A DNA stretch of 27,284 bases from UBA4416 sp031539425. Lineage in GTDB: Bacteria > Bacteroidota > Bacteroidia > B-17B0 > Aurantibacillaceae. This document shows, piece by piece, positions 1 through 7,822 of this stretch. The notes below the pieces were generated by a model that ran no database searches, was not told the origin of the DNA, and saw only the letters and a list, made by a program, of their open reading frames with translations. A program made the translations under genes and the position numbers. Every line of letters begins with the position of its first letter. The first letter of the stretch is position 1. Location: positions 1 to 27,284 of the forward strand of contig JAVKLI010000093.1 in the NCBI GenBank assembly GCA_031539425.1, read 5' to 3'.

Positions 1-124
1 ATGCAAATTTTGGTCGAGGGGCAAGTACGATAATTTTACCTTTCAGGAAAGAGGAAAAGAAACTGTTTTATTTTCTTTTTTTTGAAAAAATAATCTAAGT
101 TACTCCTATCAAAAGGAGCATTTA
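1..124. other. Left-edge intergenic stretch with no confident gene
   Basis: All three plus-strand frames are open at the window edge and close at 31-33, 83-85 and 96-98, so the 3' end of an upstream plus-strand gene could lie here. It is too short to recognise. An A/T-only hairpin (arms 55-62 and 72-79) runs into a T tract and could be a weak plus-strand terminator. A second small hairpin (103-107 with 114-118) sits just past the stop of the minus-strand lipoprotein gene. Neither is strong. Confidence 0.3.
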
Positions 125-1738
125 TTAGTTGAATCTAAGATTAGTATAGTTAGCATTCATAACTGCATTAATAAATAAAATATTAGATGCTGTTAATTTA
201 ATTGGAATGCTAGCATTGTTTGACTCTAAAATTAAATTATATTTAATTTTTACACTATTTTTTAAATGCATTAATTTTTGTTTGTTAAAGTTAATAGTAA
301 TTTTTTTTTCAGATACTTGCAATAGAATATTATTGCCATCATAAAGAGCACTTGGAATGTAATTATTTATATTTTGCGTAATAAGAGAATCTAGTGTATT
401 ACCGCTACTATCCAATAAATAGCCTTGAAGTTTAAAGTTTAATGGAAAGGTATTAACTGCATTTAAAATTAACTCCCCATAATTAACATTATCTAATAAT
501 GATGAATAAGAAATATTTGAAGTATTAACTAATTGAAATTTATCTATAGTTAAGTTTAAAGGAATATTTAAATCTAACAACACTTTTAACCCTTTATTTA
601 TAACCGCAAAATCATTAGCAAAAGATACGTTGCCTAATGGATTTAATTGATAATTACCTGCATAGGCAATTTTATCTGGTAAGTTTTCTATAAAACTAAT
701 AATGTTAGAATTTGACTTATCCATACTTATAGATTTTGTAGAAGCAATTATCATATTAGAATTAGGAGACAACAATTTAGCTCTGTTTAAATTAATATTA
801 TTAAAACTACTAGAAGAGTTTAATGTAATAGAGTTTGATTTTGTAGTGTTAATAGACTCTATTTTATCTAGGTTAAATTTAAAATCTGCCCCAAAATTAT
901 TTTCAATAAAAATATTTGCAGTAGCCTGAGTTAACTTTAGCAGGTTTGGTTTTAATTGATTAAACGCTTCTAGTTTTGAAACGTCAGAACCAATTTTTTC
1001 TTCTAAGGTTCCAAAATAACCAGATATAAATTCAGGCTCTATCCCGTTAAATGTAATTTTAACAAATAATCCTGTTCCTAAATTAAGTGTAGCTAAAACA
1101 CCTGACTCGTCTGTAGATATAGTATATGATTGCACTATGGTATTCACTCTATTATTTAAAAACCCAGTACAATTTAAACTGTACCCATCAAGTACATAGG
1201 ATTTTACCAATTTAGTAGCATTACTGTTGGATGGAATTATTTCGGATATAATAAATGTATTATTGTTTTTAGTTGCAGAGTTAATACTATACTTAAATAA
1301 TATTGGCTGGCTATGTGTATTAATAAATTCAAATTTTAATACCCCTTTACGTAAATTTATTTGTCTTATCTCAACAGAATTAGGAATATTTAGCCCTAAT
1401 TCTGCGCTTTGACTTGGCACTACAATACTAATAAATGTGTTAGGTGGTAGATTTGCAGCAAATGGTACTGTAAATGTTAATGCAATGGAAGAATCAGGAA
1501 CTTTAAGTAAATCATTCATTTTAAAATCTAAAAGTGTTTGTTTAACAGATAGAGAAATGTTAGCATTTTGATCTTTTTTAAAAAGAGAATCTTGAAAAAA
1601 ATGTTCTAACCTTAAAGTGCAATTAGCTAATGGTAAGGCAACATCTTGATCCCACGTAGTTACTGAGCTACATGATTTTAATAAACAAATGACAGCACAT
1701 GCTATAAAAAAAAGAATTTTATTTTTTAAATAATTCAT
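125..1738 (-). CDS. Large uncharacterised lipoprotein
   Basis: A 537-residue protein of unknown function. The N-terminus has a positively charged start, a hydrophobic stretch (about residues 8-20) and a lipobox-like L-K-S-C ending at Cys23. Lysine at -2 is atypical but the overall shape is lipoprotein-like. The mature protein starts with a motif around TTWDQDVALPLAN (residues 27-39), a pattern I associate with unannotated Bacteroidota envelope proteins of this size. The rest is rich in Asn, Ser, Ile and Leu with alternating hydrophobic residues, suggesting beta-strand domains. I see no catalytic motif. The start overlaps the end of the acyl-CoA ligase gene by 20 nt on the same strand, so the two are probably co-transcribed and perhaps translationally coupled. 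An envelope location is inferred; no function is assigned. Confidence 0.75.
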   Translation of the reverse strand: MNYLKNKILFFIACAVICLLKSCSSVTTWDQDVALPLANCTLRLEHFFQDSLFKKDQNANISLSVKQTLLDFKMNDLLKVPDSSIALTFTVPFAANLPPNTFISIVVPSQSAELGLNIPNSVEIRQINLRKGVLKFEFINTHSQPILFKYSINSATKNNNTFIISEIIPSNSNATKLVKSYVLDGYSLNCTGFLNNRVNTIVQSYTISTDESGVLATLNLGTGLFVKITFNGIEPEFISGYFGTLEEKIGSDVSKLEAFNQLKPNLLKLTQATANIFIENNFGADFKFNLDKIESINTTKSNSITLNSSSSFNNINLNRAKLLSPNSNMIIASTKSISMDKSNSNIISFIENLPDKIAYAGNYQLNPLGNVSFANDFAVINKGLKVLLDLNIPLNLTIDKFQLVNTSNISYSSLLDNVNYGELILNAVNTFPLNFKLQGYLLDSSGNTLDSLITQNINNYIPSALYDGNNILLQVSEKKITINFNKQKLMHLKNSVKIKYNLILESNNASIPIKLTASNILFINAVMNANYTNLRFN

Positions 1739-3479
1739 CGATTAATTTAGAATATTTAGCAAGTATATTTCTTCTTTTTAATTTAAATGTTGGCGTTAAT
1801 TCATTAGTTTCAACCGACCAAACATCTGGAACTAATTTAAACCGTCGTACATGTTCATGAGATGCTAATTTAGAATTTGTCTGCTTAATGATATCTGAAT
1901 ATAACTGACGAACAGCTGTAGTTTCAATAATTTCAATATTATTGGTAAATGGTATTTGGTTTTGCTCGCATCTTGTTTTTAATTTTTCCCAGTTGGGTTG
2001 CAATAAGCATATCACAACGTCTTCATTTGATCCATGAACAAAAGCTTGTTCTACTAAAGTGTTTTCTTTTATTTTTCCTTCAACATATTGGGGTGAAACG
2101 TACTTACCGCTTGAAGTTTTAAATAATTCTTTTTTTCTATCAATAATTTTTAAAAATTTATTGTCTTCCATAATAACAATATCTCCAGTAGAAAACCAAC
2201 CGTCATCACTTAAAACTTTTGCTGTAACTTCAGGCTGTTTATAGTAACCCATCATTACATTAGGACCTTTAACTAATAATTCTCCATCATCAGCAATTTT
2301 AATATTTACATCATCAAAAACAATTCCTACGGTTCCTAATTTTAAAGTGTTTTTAAGGTTGCGATTAACAGACACTACAGGAGACGTTTCTGTTAATCCA
2401 TAACCTTCTAATAAATCAATTTTAGAAGTACAAAAAGCTTTTACGTAATCAGGATTTAAAGCGGCACTACCAGAAACTAATATTCTTATTTTTCCTCCTA
2501 AAGCAGCACGCCATTTTTTATAAACTAAAGCATCTAAAATAACTTGCTGAATTTTAAATCCAGGGTTTAAGTAGCTGTGAGACGTCCACTGTGAGCATAA
2601 ATTCAGCGACCATTTAAATATGTTTTTTTTAATACCTGTTAATTCGTCGCCTTTTTTAAGGATGGCTTCATAAATTTTTTTAATTAAAAGAGGAACAGCT
2701 GAAAAAATTGTAGGTTGTACCTCTTTAGCGTTATCTATTGCTTTAACAATAGATTCGGCATAAAATATTTTAAGGCCTTTATAAATATAAAAATAAGAAA
2801 GTGTTTTTTCGTATATATGATTTAATGGTAAAAACGTTAACGCCCTATCTTTTGATGTAATTTTAACTGCTTTATCTATACCTAAAATATTACTTACAAT
2901 ATTATTATTTGACAGCATAACTCCTTTTGAACGTCCTTCTGTACCTGATGTATAAATGATCGTTAACAAATCTGTAGGTAAAATAGCATTTCGTTTTTCT
3001 TGTAAAATATTTAAATCATAAGCATTGTAAAATAATTTAGAATAATGATTGTCATTTTCAAATGAATCAATATTGTAAAGTGGGCAAACATAATTGTTTT
3101 GTAAAAGCGCATCTTCCATTTGCATATACAACCCTTTACTTGATACAAAAATTGCTTTAGGAAGGGCCTCTTCTATAATAGCAGTATATTCATTTGTTGT
3201 TAAATTTAAATACAATGGAACTGATACCGCACCAATTTGAGAAATAGCAAAATCTAATAAGTGCCACTCCATTCTATTAGTAGTTACAAGTATAACTAAA
3301 TCACCTTTTTGTATGCCAATCTTAACTAGCCCCCAACTTATTTGATTTGCCTTTTCAACAAACTCTACTGTCTCTAAAGATCGCCAAATTCCATTTTCTT
3401 TAAAATTAAAAATGGTTTTTTGAGGAAATGCATTGCATTGATTTAGTATAATATCTATCAATCGAGTAGGAACTAACAT
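1719..3479 (-). CDS. Long-chain fatty acid-CoA ligase (AMP-binding family)
   Basis: Activates a fatty acid with ATP to an acyl-adenylate and then forms acyl-CoA, in the cytoplasm or at the inner membrane. The 586 residues fit bacterial FadD-like ligases. The adenylate-forming motifs appear in order: the phosphate-binding loop YTSGTEGRSKG (176-186), the adenine/acyl motif YGLTETSP (360-367), GWFSTGD (427-433) with the ribose-binding Asp, and the hinge and A10-type region DRKKELFKTSSGKYVSP (447-463). This pattern matches long-chain acyl-CoA synthetases better than acetyl-CoA synthetase or non-ribosomal peptide domains. The ATG start follows an A/T-rich leader, with 270 bases to the divergent MbnP-like gene. 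Chain-length preference cannot be read from the sequence. It overlaps the downstream lipoprotein gene by 20 nt. Confidence 0.92.
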   Translation of the reverse strand: MLVPTRLIDIILNQCNAFPQKTIFNFKENGIWRSLETVEFVEKANQISWGLVKIGIQKGDLVILVTTNRMEWHLLDFAISQIGAVSVPLYLNLTTNEYTAIIEEALPKAIFVSSKGLYMQMEDALLQNNYVCPLYNIDSFENDNHYSKLFYNAYDLNILQEKRNAILPTDLLTIIYTSGTEGRSKGVMLSNNNIVSNILGIDKAVKITSKDRALTFLPLNHIYEKTLSYFYIYKGLKIFYAESIVKAIDNAKEVQPTIFSAVPLLIKKIYEAILKKGDELTGIKKNIFKWSLNLCSQWTSHSYLNPGFKIQQVILDALVYKKWRAALGGKIRILVSGSAALNPDYVKAFCTSKIDLLEGYGLTETSPVVSVNRNLKNTLKLGTVGIVFDDVNIKIADDGELLVKGPNVMMGYYKQPEVTAKVLSDDGWFSTGDIVIMEDNKFLKIIDRKKELFKTSSGKYVSPQYVEGKIKENTLVEQAFVHGSNEDVVICLLQPNWEKLKTRCEQNQIPFTNNIEIIETTAVRQLYSDIIKQTNSKLASHEHVRRFKLVPDVWSVETNELTPTFKLKRRNILAKYSKLIDELFKK

Positions 3480-3749
3480 GCTTTAAAATAATTTTAAATT
3501 TAAAAATATTACTAAATATAATAACATTTTTTTAATATGCTTTTAATAAAAGAATAGTGAAATTATATACTTTCATTGAGTTTTGAACTTTTAAAACCGT
3601 TATGTTTTTGCCAAAATGGGTTTATATATTATATTACTCATATTGACTTTATACTTTTCTTTGCAAGTATGATAAATAGTCAAAAATATAATATAGCTTT
3701 ACTTAAAATTTCAGAAAAATTATAATTTCACATAAATCATTTTTATAAC

Positions 3750-4730
3750 ATGTTAAAATCAAAATTATATCTCATAACTTTATTGTTAGTGTTTAACTTA
3801 AACTATGGACAAAACAATGTTTATTTAACCATTACGCATACCTTAGGTACTTCTAGTTTTTCTTTAAATAATGTAATAACTAACAATTTAGGTCAGAGTG
3901 TAAAAATAACCAGAGTGGATTATTATATCTCATCAATTAAAATAATATACAACGGTGGGCAAGAGTTAACCGTACCTAATAAATATATATTGGTAAAAGG
4001 AAATTCAAATGTTGTAGAGAGTTTAGGAAGTTTTTCTATTACTAATATAGAAGGGGTTAAATTTTCTATAGGGGTAGAAAGCCCCACTAACAATGCTGAT
4101 ATTACGTTATTACCTACAACACACCCTTTATCTTTTCAAAATCCGTCTATGCACTGGGGCTGGTCGTCGGGTTATATATTTTTAGCTTTAGAGGGGGGGG
4201 CAGGAAACAATTATACCACTACAGTTCAACAACATGGAACTGGCAATCTAAATTATTTTTCACAAAGCAAAACGGTTACACCTATTGTTAATTCAAGTGG
4301 TACCTACATCAATCTTAAAGCAGATTATATAGAAGCCTACAAAAACATTAATGTTAATAATGGTCCTATTGATCATGGAGTAGGTAAAACAGACCTTACG
4401 GCGCTTCAAAATTTTAGGGATTTTGTTTTCTCAGCTACAAATGTAATTCCACAAACTTCACCTATTTCGGCTATTGTTGATAATCATTTTTATTTAAATA
4501 ACATTGAACTTTACCCAAACCCTAGCAATGGGCTAATTAATATAAGGTTTAACGCCTTAAGTACAGAAATTACAAGTTTGGAAATATTTGATATGACAGG
4601 TCAAAAAGTAAAACACATTGATTGGAATATCTTTCAAAACACCTTAAAAATTGACACAAAAGGCGTATTTTTTATTCAATTTAAAAACCAACATCAAGTA
4701 TTAGGATTTAAAAAAATAATCATTCAATAA
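3750..4730 (+). CDS. MbnP-like copper-protein homologue with T9SS sorting domain
   Basis: A secreted 326-residue protein. It has a signal peptide (about 1-20, ending LNYG before Gln21), an MbnP-like domain (about 22-230) and a type A T9SS C-terminal sorting domain (about 252-326) starting at the typical LYPNPSNG (254-261). The MbnP assignment rests on early beta-strands with VDYYISSIKI (57-66), the MHWGWSSGYIF region (134-144), late His-containing segments and, above all, the di-heme MbnH-like gene next door. In characterised MbnP a tryptophan is oxidised to kynurenine by MbnH and the product binds Cu(I). The tryptophans at 136 and 138 are candidates, by inference. The T9SS tail predicts delivery to the cell surface or medium. 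A G8 tract (4193-4200) lies inside the gene, which is in frame here. The stop is followed 6 nt later by the likely start of the partner. Confidence 0.82.
   Translation: MLKSKLYLITLLLVFNLNYGQNNVYLTITHTLGTSSFSLNNVITNNLGQSVKITRVDYYISSIKIIYNGGQELTVPNKYILVKGNSNVVESLGSFSITNIEGVKFSIGVESPTNNADITLLPTTHPLSFQNPSMHWGWSSGYIFLALEGGAGNNYTTTVQQHGTGNLNYFSQSKTVTPIVNSSGTYINLKADYIEAYKNINVNNGPIDHGVGKTDLTALQNFRDFVFSATNVIPQTSPISAIVDNHFYLNNIELYPNPSNGLINIRFNALSTEITSLEIFDMTGQKVKHIDWNIFQNTLKIDTKGVFFIQFKNQHQVLGFKKIIIQ
4193..4200 (+). repeat. G8 homopolymer inside the MbnP-like gene
   Basis: Eight consecutive G residues encode part of Glu-Gly-Gly-Ala (residues 148-151), in a gene and genome that are otherwise A/T-rich. 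Such tracts are prone to slippage. As given, the gene is in the intact frame. Confidence 0.9.
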
Positions 4731-4736
4731 AGTGTT

Positions 4737-5762
4737 ATAAGAAACTTTAAACTATATATTTTAATTGCAGTATGTAGCATTTTTAATGTTAATTGCGTTA
4801 AAGATGCTTCAATTCCTAAAGCATTAGAAAAAGATTTGATGCACATTCCAGATGGTTTTCCACCTATTATTTTTCCGGCAGATAATTTTTATAGTAAGGA
4901 TAGATGGTTATTAGGTAAAAAACTATTTTTCGAAAAAAAGCTTTCTAGGAACCAAACAATTAGCTGTGTTTCGTGCCATAAATCTGAAATTGCATTTAGT
5001 GATGAGGTTAACTTTAGTGTTGGAGATAATAATGTTATAGGCATTAGCAATGCCCCTACATTAGCAAATGTCTCCTATCACCCTTATTACACAAGGGCTG
5101 GAGGTGTAACAACCTTAGAAATGCAAATTTTAATCCCAATACAAGAGCATGATGAATTTAATTTTTCGGTACCAGAAATTATTGAAAGGCTCTCAAAAGA
5201 TAGTATTTATAAGCAAGCAGCTAAAAAGTCATATAATAGAGGTTTTGATGCTTACGTTTTAGTAAGAGCTATAGCAAATTATGAGCGAAGCTTTATAAGT
5301 GGTAATTCTTATTACGATAAACATCAATTAAATCCAAATCAATATCCATACAATAGTTTAGAACAAGAAGGGGAAAAATTGTTTTTTAGTTCTCGTACAC
5401 ATTGTGCAACTTGTCATTCAGGGTTCAATTTTACAAATTATACATTTCAAAATATAGGTTTGTATGTAGATTATAAAAATACTGGAAGAATGCGACTTAC
5501 ACTTTTAAATCAAGATAAAGCGCTTTTTAAAGTGCCTACATTAAGAAATATAGCGCTAACAAAGCCTTACATGCACGATGGCTCAATACTTAATTTAGAA
5601 GAGGTTATAGAACATTATAACTCTGGAGGCAAAAATCATATAAATAAAAGCCCATTAATAAAACCCCTTAATTTAAATTTGCTTGATAAGCAAGCGCTTA
5701 AAGCGTTTTTACTTACACTATCCGATAATGAATTTATAACTAATAAAAACTTTAAAGAGTAG
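4737..5762 (+). CDS. MbnH/MauG-like di-heme cytochrome c peroxidase family lipoprotein
   Basis: A di-heme c-type cytochrome of the bacterial cytochrome c peroxidase/MauG superfamily and probable partner of the preceding MbnP-like protein. Counting from an ATA codon at 4737 gives 341 residues with heme motifs CVSCH (77-81) and CATCH (223-227), plus family motifs PTLRN (267-271) and MHDGS (279-283). The first canonical start codons are TTG 4836 and ATG 4839, but these give a protein with no export signal, impossible for a c-type cytochrome. The same frame is open back to the MbnP stop (4728-4730) and encodes a clear lipoprotein signal: Arg/Lys, a hydrophobic core YILIAVCSIF and Cys20 in NVNC. 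No ATG, GTG or TTG precedes that signal. ATA at 4737 is one base from ATG and ideally placed. The start is therefore inferred; the family call is firm. Confidence 0.85.
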   Translation: MRNFKLYILIAVCSIFNVNCVKDASIPKALEKDLMHIPDGFPPIIFPADNFYSKDRWLLGKKLFFEKKLSRNQTISCVSCHKSEIAFSDEVNFSVGDNNVIGISNAPTLANVSYHPYYTRAGGVTTLEMQILIPIQEHDEFNFSVPEIIERLSKDSIYKQAAKKSYNRGFDAYVLVRAIANYERSFISGNSYYDKHQLNPNQYPYNSLEQEGEKLFFSSRTHCATCHSGFNFTNYTFQNIGLYVDYKNTGRMRLTLLNQDKALFKVPTLRNIALTKPYMHDGSILNLEEVIEHYNSGGKNHINKSPLIKPLNLNLLDKQALKAFLLTLSDNEFITNKNFKE

Positions 5763-5963
5763 TAAAATTAAAAATATGAACTATCAATCTGTTATTAAAA
5801 ACTAATTTTATCTCGTAACAATTGACAATTCAACTAAATTTACTGAAGCCCTACCCTACATTGAAATTAGAAAAATGAGTTATTACAGCTTATTTTTTTA
5901 CAACCTAATAATAACCATCTAATTGCAAACTGTATATTTACATTCTTTTTGAATTTTTTAGTT

Positions 5964-6554
5964 ATGAATAAACCATTTATTAAAAACGATAAATTGATTT
6001 TTAAATTATCTGTTATAATTGGAATAGTAGTTTGCCTTTTAGTATTTATTTTAAACAAGAGATTTATTCCTGTGCCCGATCATTTTCCTCAATTTATTTA
6101 CCATCTACCTTTAGTAAATGCCTTATTAAATGGATCGTGCAGCTTTTTATTAATTTGCTCATTAATAGCTATAAAAAAGAAAAATATTGTATTGCATAAA
6201 AAATTAAACTTAACTGCATTTGCATTTTCGGCTTTATTTTTAATTTCTTATGTTATGGCTCATTACTTTATTCCAGAAACTATTTATGGAGATGTTAATC
6301 ATAATCAATTATTGGAACCAAACGAACTAGCTTTAGTAGCTGATAGTAGAACGGTTTATTTAGCACTACTTGTTAGCCATATTGTTTTAGCAGCAGTTAT
6401 TTTACCACTTATTTTATTATCGTTTTATTACGGCTTACAAAATGAGGTTATAAAACATAAAAAAATAACCCGTTATTCTTACCCAGTTTGGTTATATGTA
6501 ACTATTACTGGCGTAATTGTTTATACCATGATTTCTAAATTTTATAACTTTTAA
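5964..6554 (+). CDS. DUF420 family membrane protein with an EF-hand-like loop
   Basis: A 196-residue membrane protein with about five hydrophobic segments (roughly 12-30, 50-70, 82-102, 130-155 and 172-192). It resembles the DUF420 family, which includes CtaM, a factor needed to mature heme-copper cytochrome oxidase in Gram-positive bacteria. Histidines in or beside the membrane segments (His47, His78, His100, His139) are typical of the family. An in-frame TTG lies 15 nt upstream, but ATG 5964 is the better start. The loop before the fourth segment contains DVNHNQLLEPNE (110-121), which fits the spacing of a calcium-binding EF-hand loop. The stop lies 3 nt before the clpX start, so the two genes are very likely co-transcribed. 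A role in respiratory oxidase assembly is family-based inference. Confidence 0.75.
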   Translation: MNKPFIKNDKLIFKLSVIIGIVVCLLVFILNKRFIPVPDHFPQFIYHLPLVNALLNGSCSFLLICSLIAIKKKNIVLHKKLNLTAFAFSALFLISYVMAHYFIPETIYGDVNHNQLLEPNELALVADSRTVYLALLVSHIVLAAVILPLILLSFYYGLQNEVIKHKKITRYSYPVWLYVTITGVIVYTMISKFYNF

Positions 6555-6557
6555 TTA

Positions 6558-7808
6558 ATGTCAAAAAGCAACCAAGTAAATTGTTCATTTTGTGGGCGTG
6601 ATAAAAAAGATGTGCTGCTGTTAATTGCAGGTAAAAATGTACATATATGTGATAATTGTGTAGTTGAAGCGCATCAGATGCTAAAAATTGATGTGGATAA
6701 AAAAGAAAGCAATACGCATTTACCTAATAAATCTGCTTCAACATTTAAAAACTTAAAGCCCCAAAATATTAAAGAACATTTAGATGAATATGTAATTGGA
6801 CAAGATGTGGCTAAAAAAATATTAAGTGTAGCAGTTTACAATCATTACAAAAGAATTTCTCAAATTAATGATTCAGAAATAGAGCTTGATAAATCAAATA
6901 TTATTTTAGTTGGGGAAACAGGAACCGGTAAAACTTTATTAGCTAAATCAATGGCTAAATTATTAAATGTTCCTTTTTGTATTGCAGATGCTACAGTACT
7001 TACAGAAGCTGGCTATGTTGGAGAAGATGTAGAAAATATTTTAACAAGATTGTTGCAAGCAGCTGATTATAACGTAGAGGCTGCCGAAAAAGGTATTGTT
7101 TTTATAGATGAGATTGATAAAATAGCCCGCAAAAGCGACAACCCTTCTATTACAAGAGATGTAAGCGGTGAAGGGGTACAACAAGCATTATTAAAGTTAT
7201 TGGAAGGATCAGTTGTAAATGTTCCTCCACAAGGTGGACGTAAGCATCCTGATGCTAAAATGATTCAAGTAAATACAAAAAACATTTTATTTATTTGTGG
7301 AGGTGCTTTTGATGGGATAGATAAAAAAATAGCTACACGACTTAATACACAAGCTTTAGGTTACAAGGCTTCTGTTAGTTCTGAAAACATAGATAAAAAT
7401 AAATTACTACAATATATAACCCCACAAGATTTAAAAACATTTGGATTAATTCCTGAGTTAATTGGGCGATTACCAATTGTAACATTTTTAAATCCTTTAG
7501 ATAAAGAAGCGCTATTATTAATTTTAACGAAACCAAAAAATGCACTAATAGCTCAATACCAGCATTTATTTAAACTTGAAGGTATTAAGCTCACGTTTGA
7601 CGAAACAGTATTTGAACTGATTGTTGATAAGGCTCTAGAATATAAACTTGGTGCTAGGGGGTTACGTGGTATTTGTGAAGTAATTATGCTCGATTTAATG
7701 TTTAACATCCCATCAGCTACCAAACCAATTAAACAATATCATATTACTTTTGACTATGCTTTAAATAAAATTAATTCAAGTAAAATAAATAATCTTCAGG
7801 AGGTTTAA
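6558..7808 (+). CDS. clpX: ATP-dependent Clp protease ATP-binding subunit ClpX
   Basis: The AAA+ unfoldase that recognises substrates and feeds them to the ClpP peptidase. At 416 residues it is the normal length. The N-terminal zinc-binding domain has Cys9, Cys12, Cys31 and Cys34. The AAA+ module shows Walker A GETGTGKT (119-126), the pore-loop motif GYVG (152-155), Walker B VFIDEID (181-187) and the ClpX-typical VSGEGVQQALLKLLEG (202-217). GARGLR near the C-terminus is the sensor-2 region. The C-terminus is short and contains no second AAA module. No clpP lies next to it; its upstream neighbour is the DUF420 gene, 3 nt away. The 3' end is 14 nt from the convergent glycosyltransferase gene. 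Confidence 0.97.
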   Translation: MSKSNQVNCSFCGRDKKDVLLLIAGKNVHICDNCVVEAHQMLKIDVDKKESNTHLPNKSASTFKNLKPQNIKEHLDEYVIGQDVAKKILSVAVYNHYKRISQINDSEIELDKSNIILVGETGTGKTLLAKSMAKLLNVPFCIADATVLTEAGYVGEDVENILTRLLQAADYNVEAAEKGIVFIDEIDKIARKSDNPSITRDVSGEGVQQALLKLLEGSVVNVPPQGGRKHPDAKMIQVNTKNILFICGGAFDGIDKKIATRLNTQALGYKASVSSENIDKNKLLQYITPQDLKTFGLIPELIGRLPIVTFLNPLDKEALLLILTKPKNALIAQYQHLFKLEGIKLTFDETVFELIVDKALEYKLGARGLRGICEVIMLDLMFNIPSATKPIKQYHITFDYALNKINSSKINNLQEV

Positions 7809-7822
7809 CTTCAAATTATGAT

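Noticed and set aside
1..98. Open plus-strand frames at the left edge, possible end of an upstream gene
   Set aside because: All three frames are open for 11-32 codons and none gives a recognisable protein end, so none can be preferred.
702..929. A 75-codon plus-strand reading frame inside the lipoprotein gene
   Set aside because: It is antisense to a long gene with sensible lipoprotein features and is hydrophobic by mirror effect only.
3581..3608. TTTTG ... TATGTTTT as a promoter for the MbnP-like gene
   Set aside because: The -7 match is imperfect, spacing is short, and it would leave a leader of about 130 bases; several equal matches exist nearby.
4836..5762. TTG 4836 as the true start of the MbnH-like gene
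   Set aside because: It would produce a di-heme c-type cytochrome without an export signal, while an excellent lipoprotein signal is in frame immediately upstream.
5763..5810. AT-only inverted repeat (TAAAATTA / TAATTTTA) after the MbnH-like gene
   Set aside because: The 32-base loop and pure A/T stem make it a poor terminator, and such pairs are expected by chance in this composition.
5867..6058. A 63-codon minus-strand reading frame overlapping the DUF420 start
   Set aside because: It overlaps the 5' end of a better-supported gene, has no motif and crosses the promoter region.
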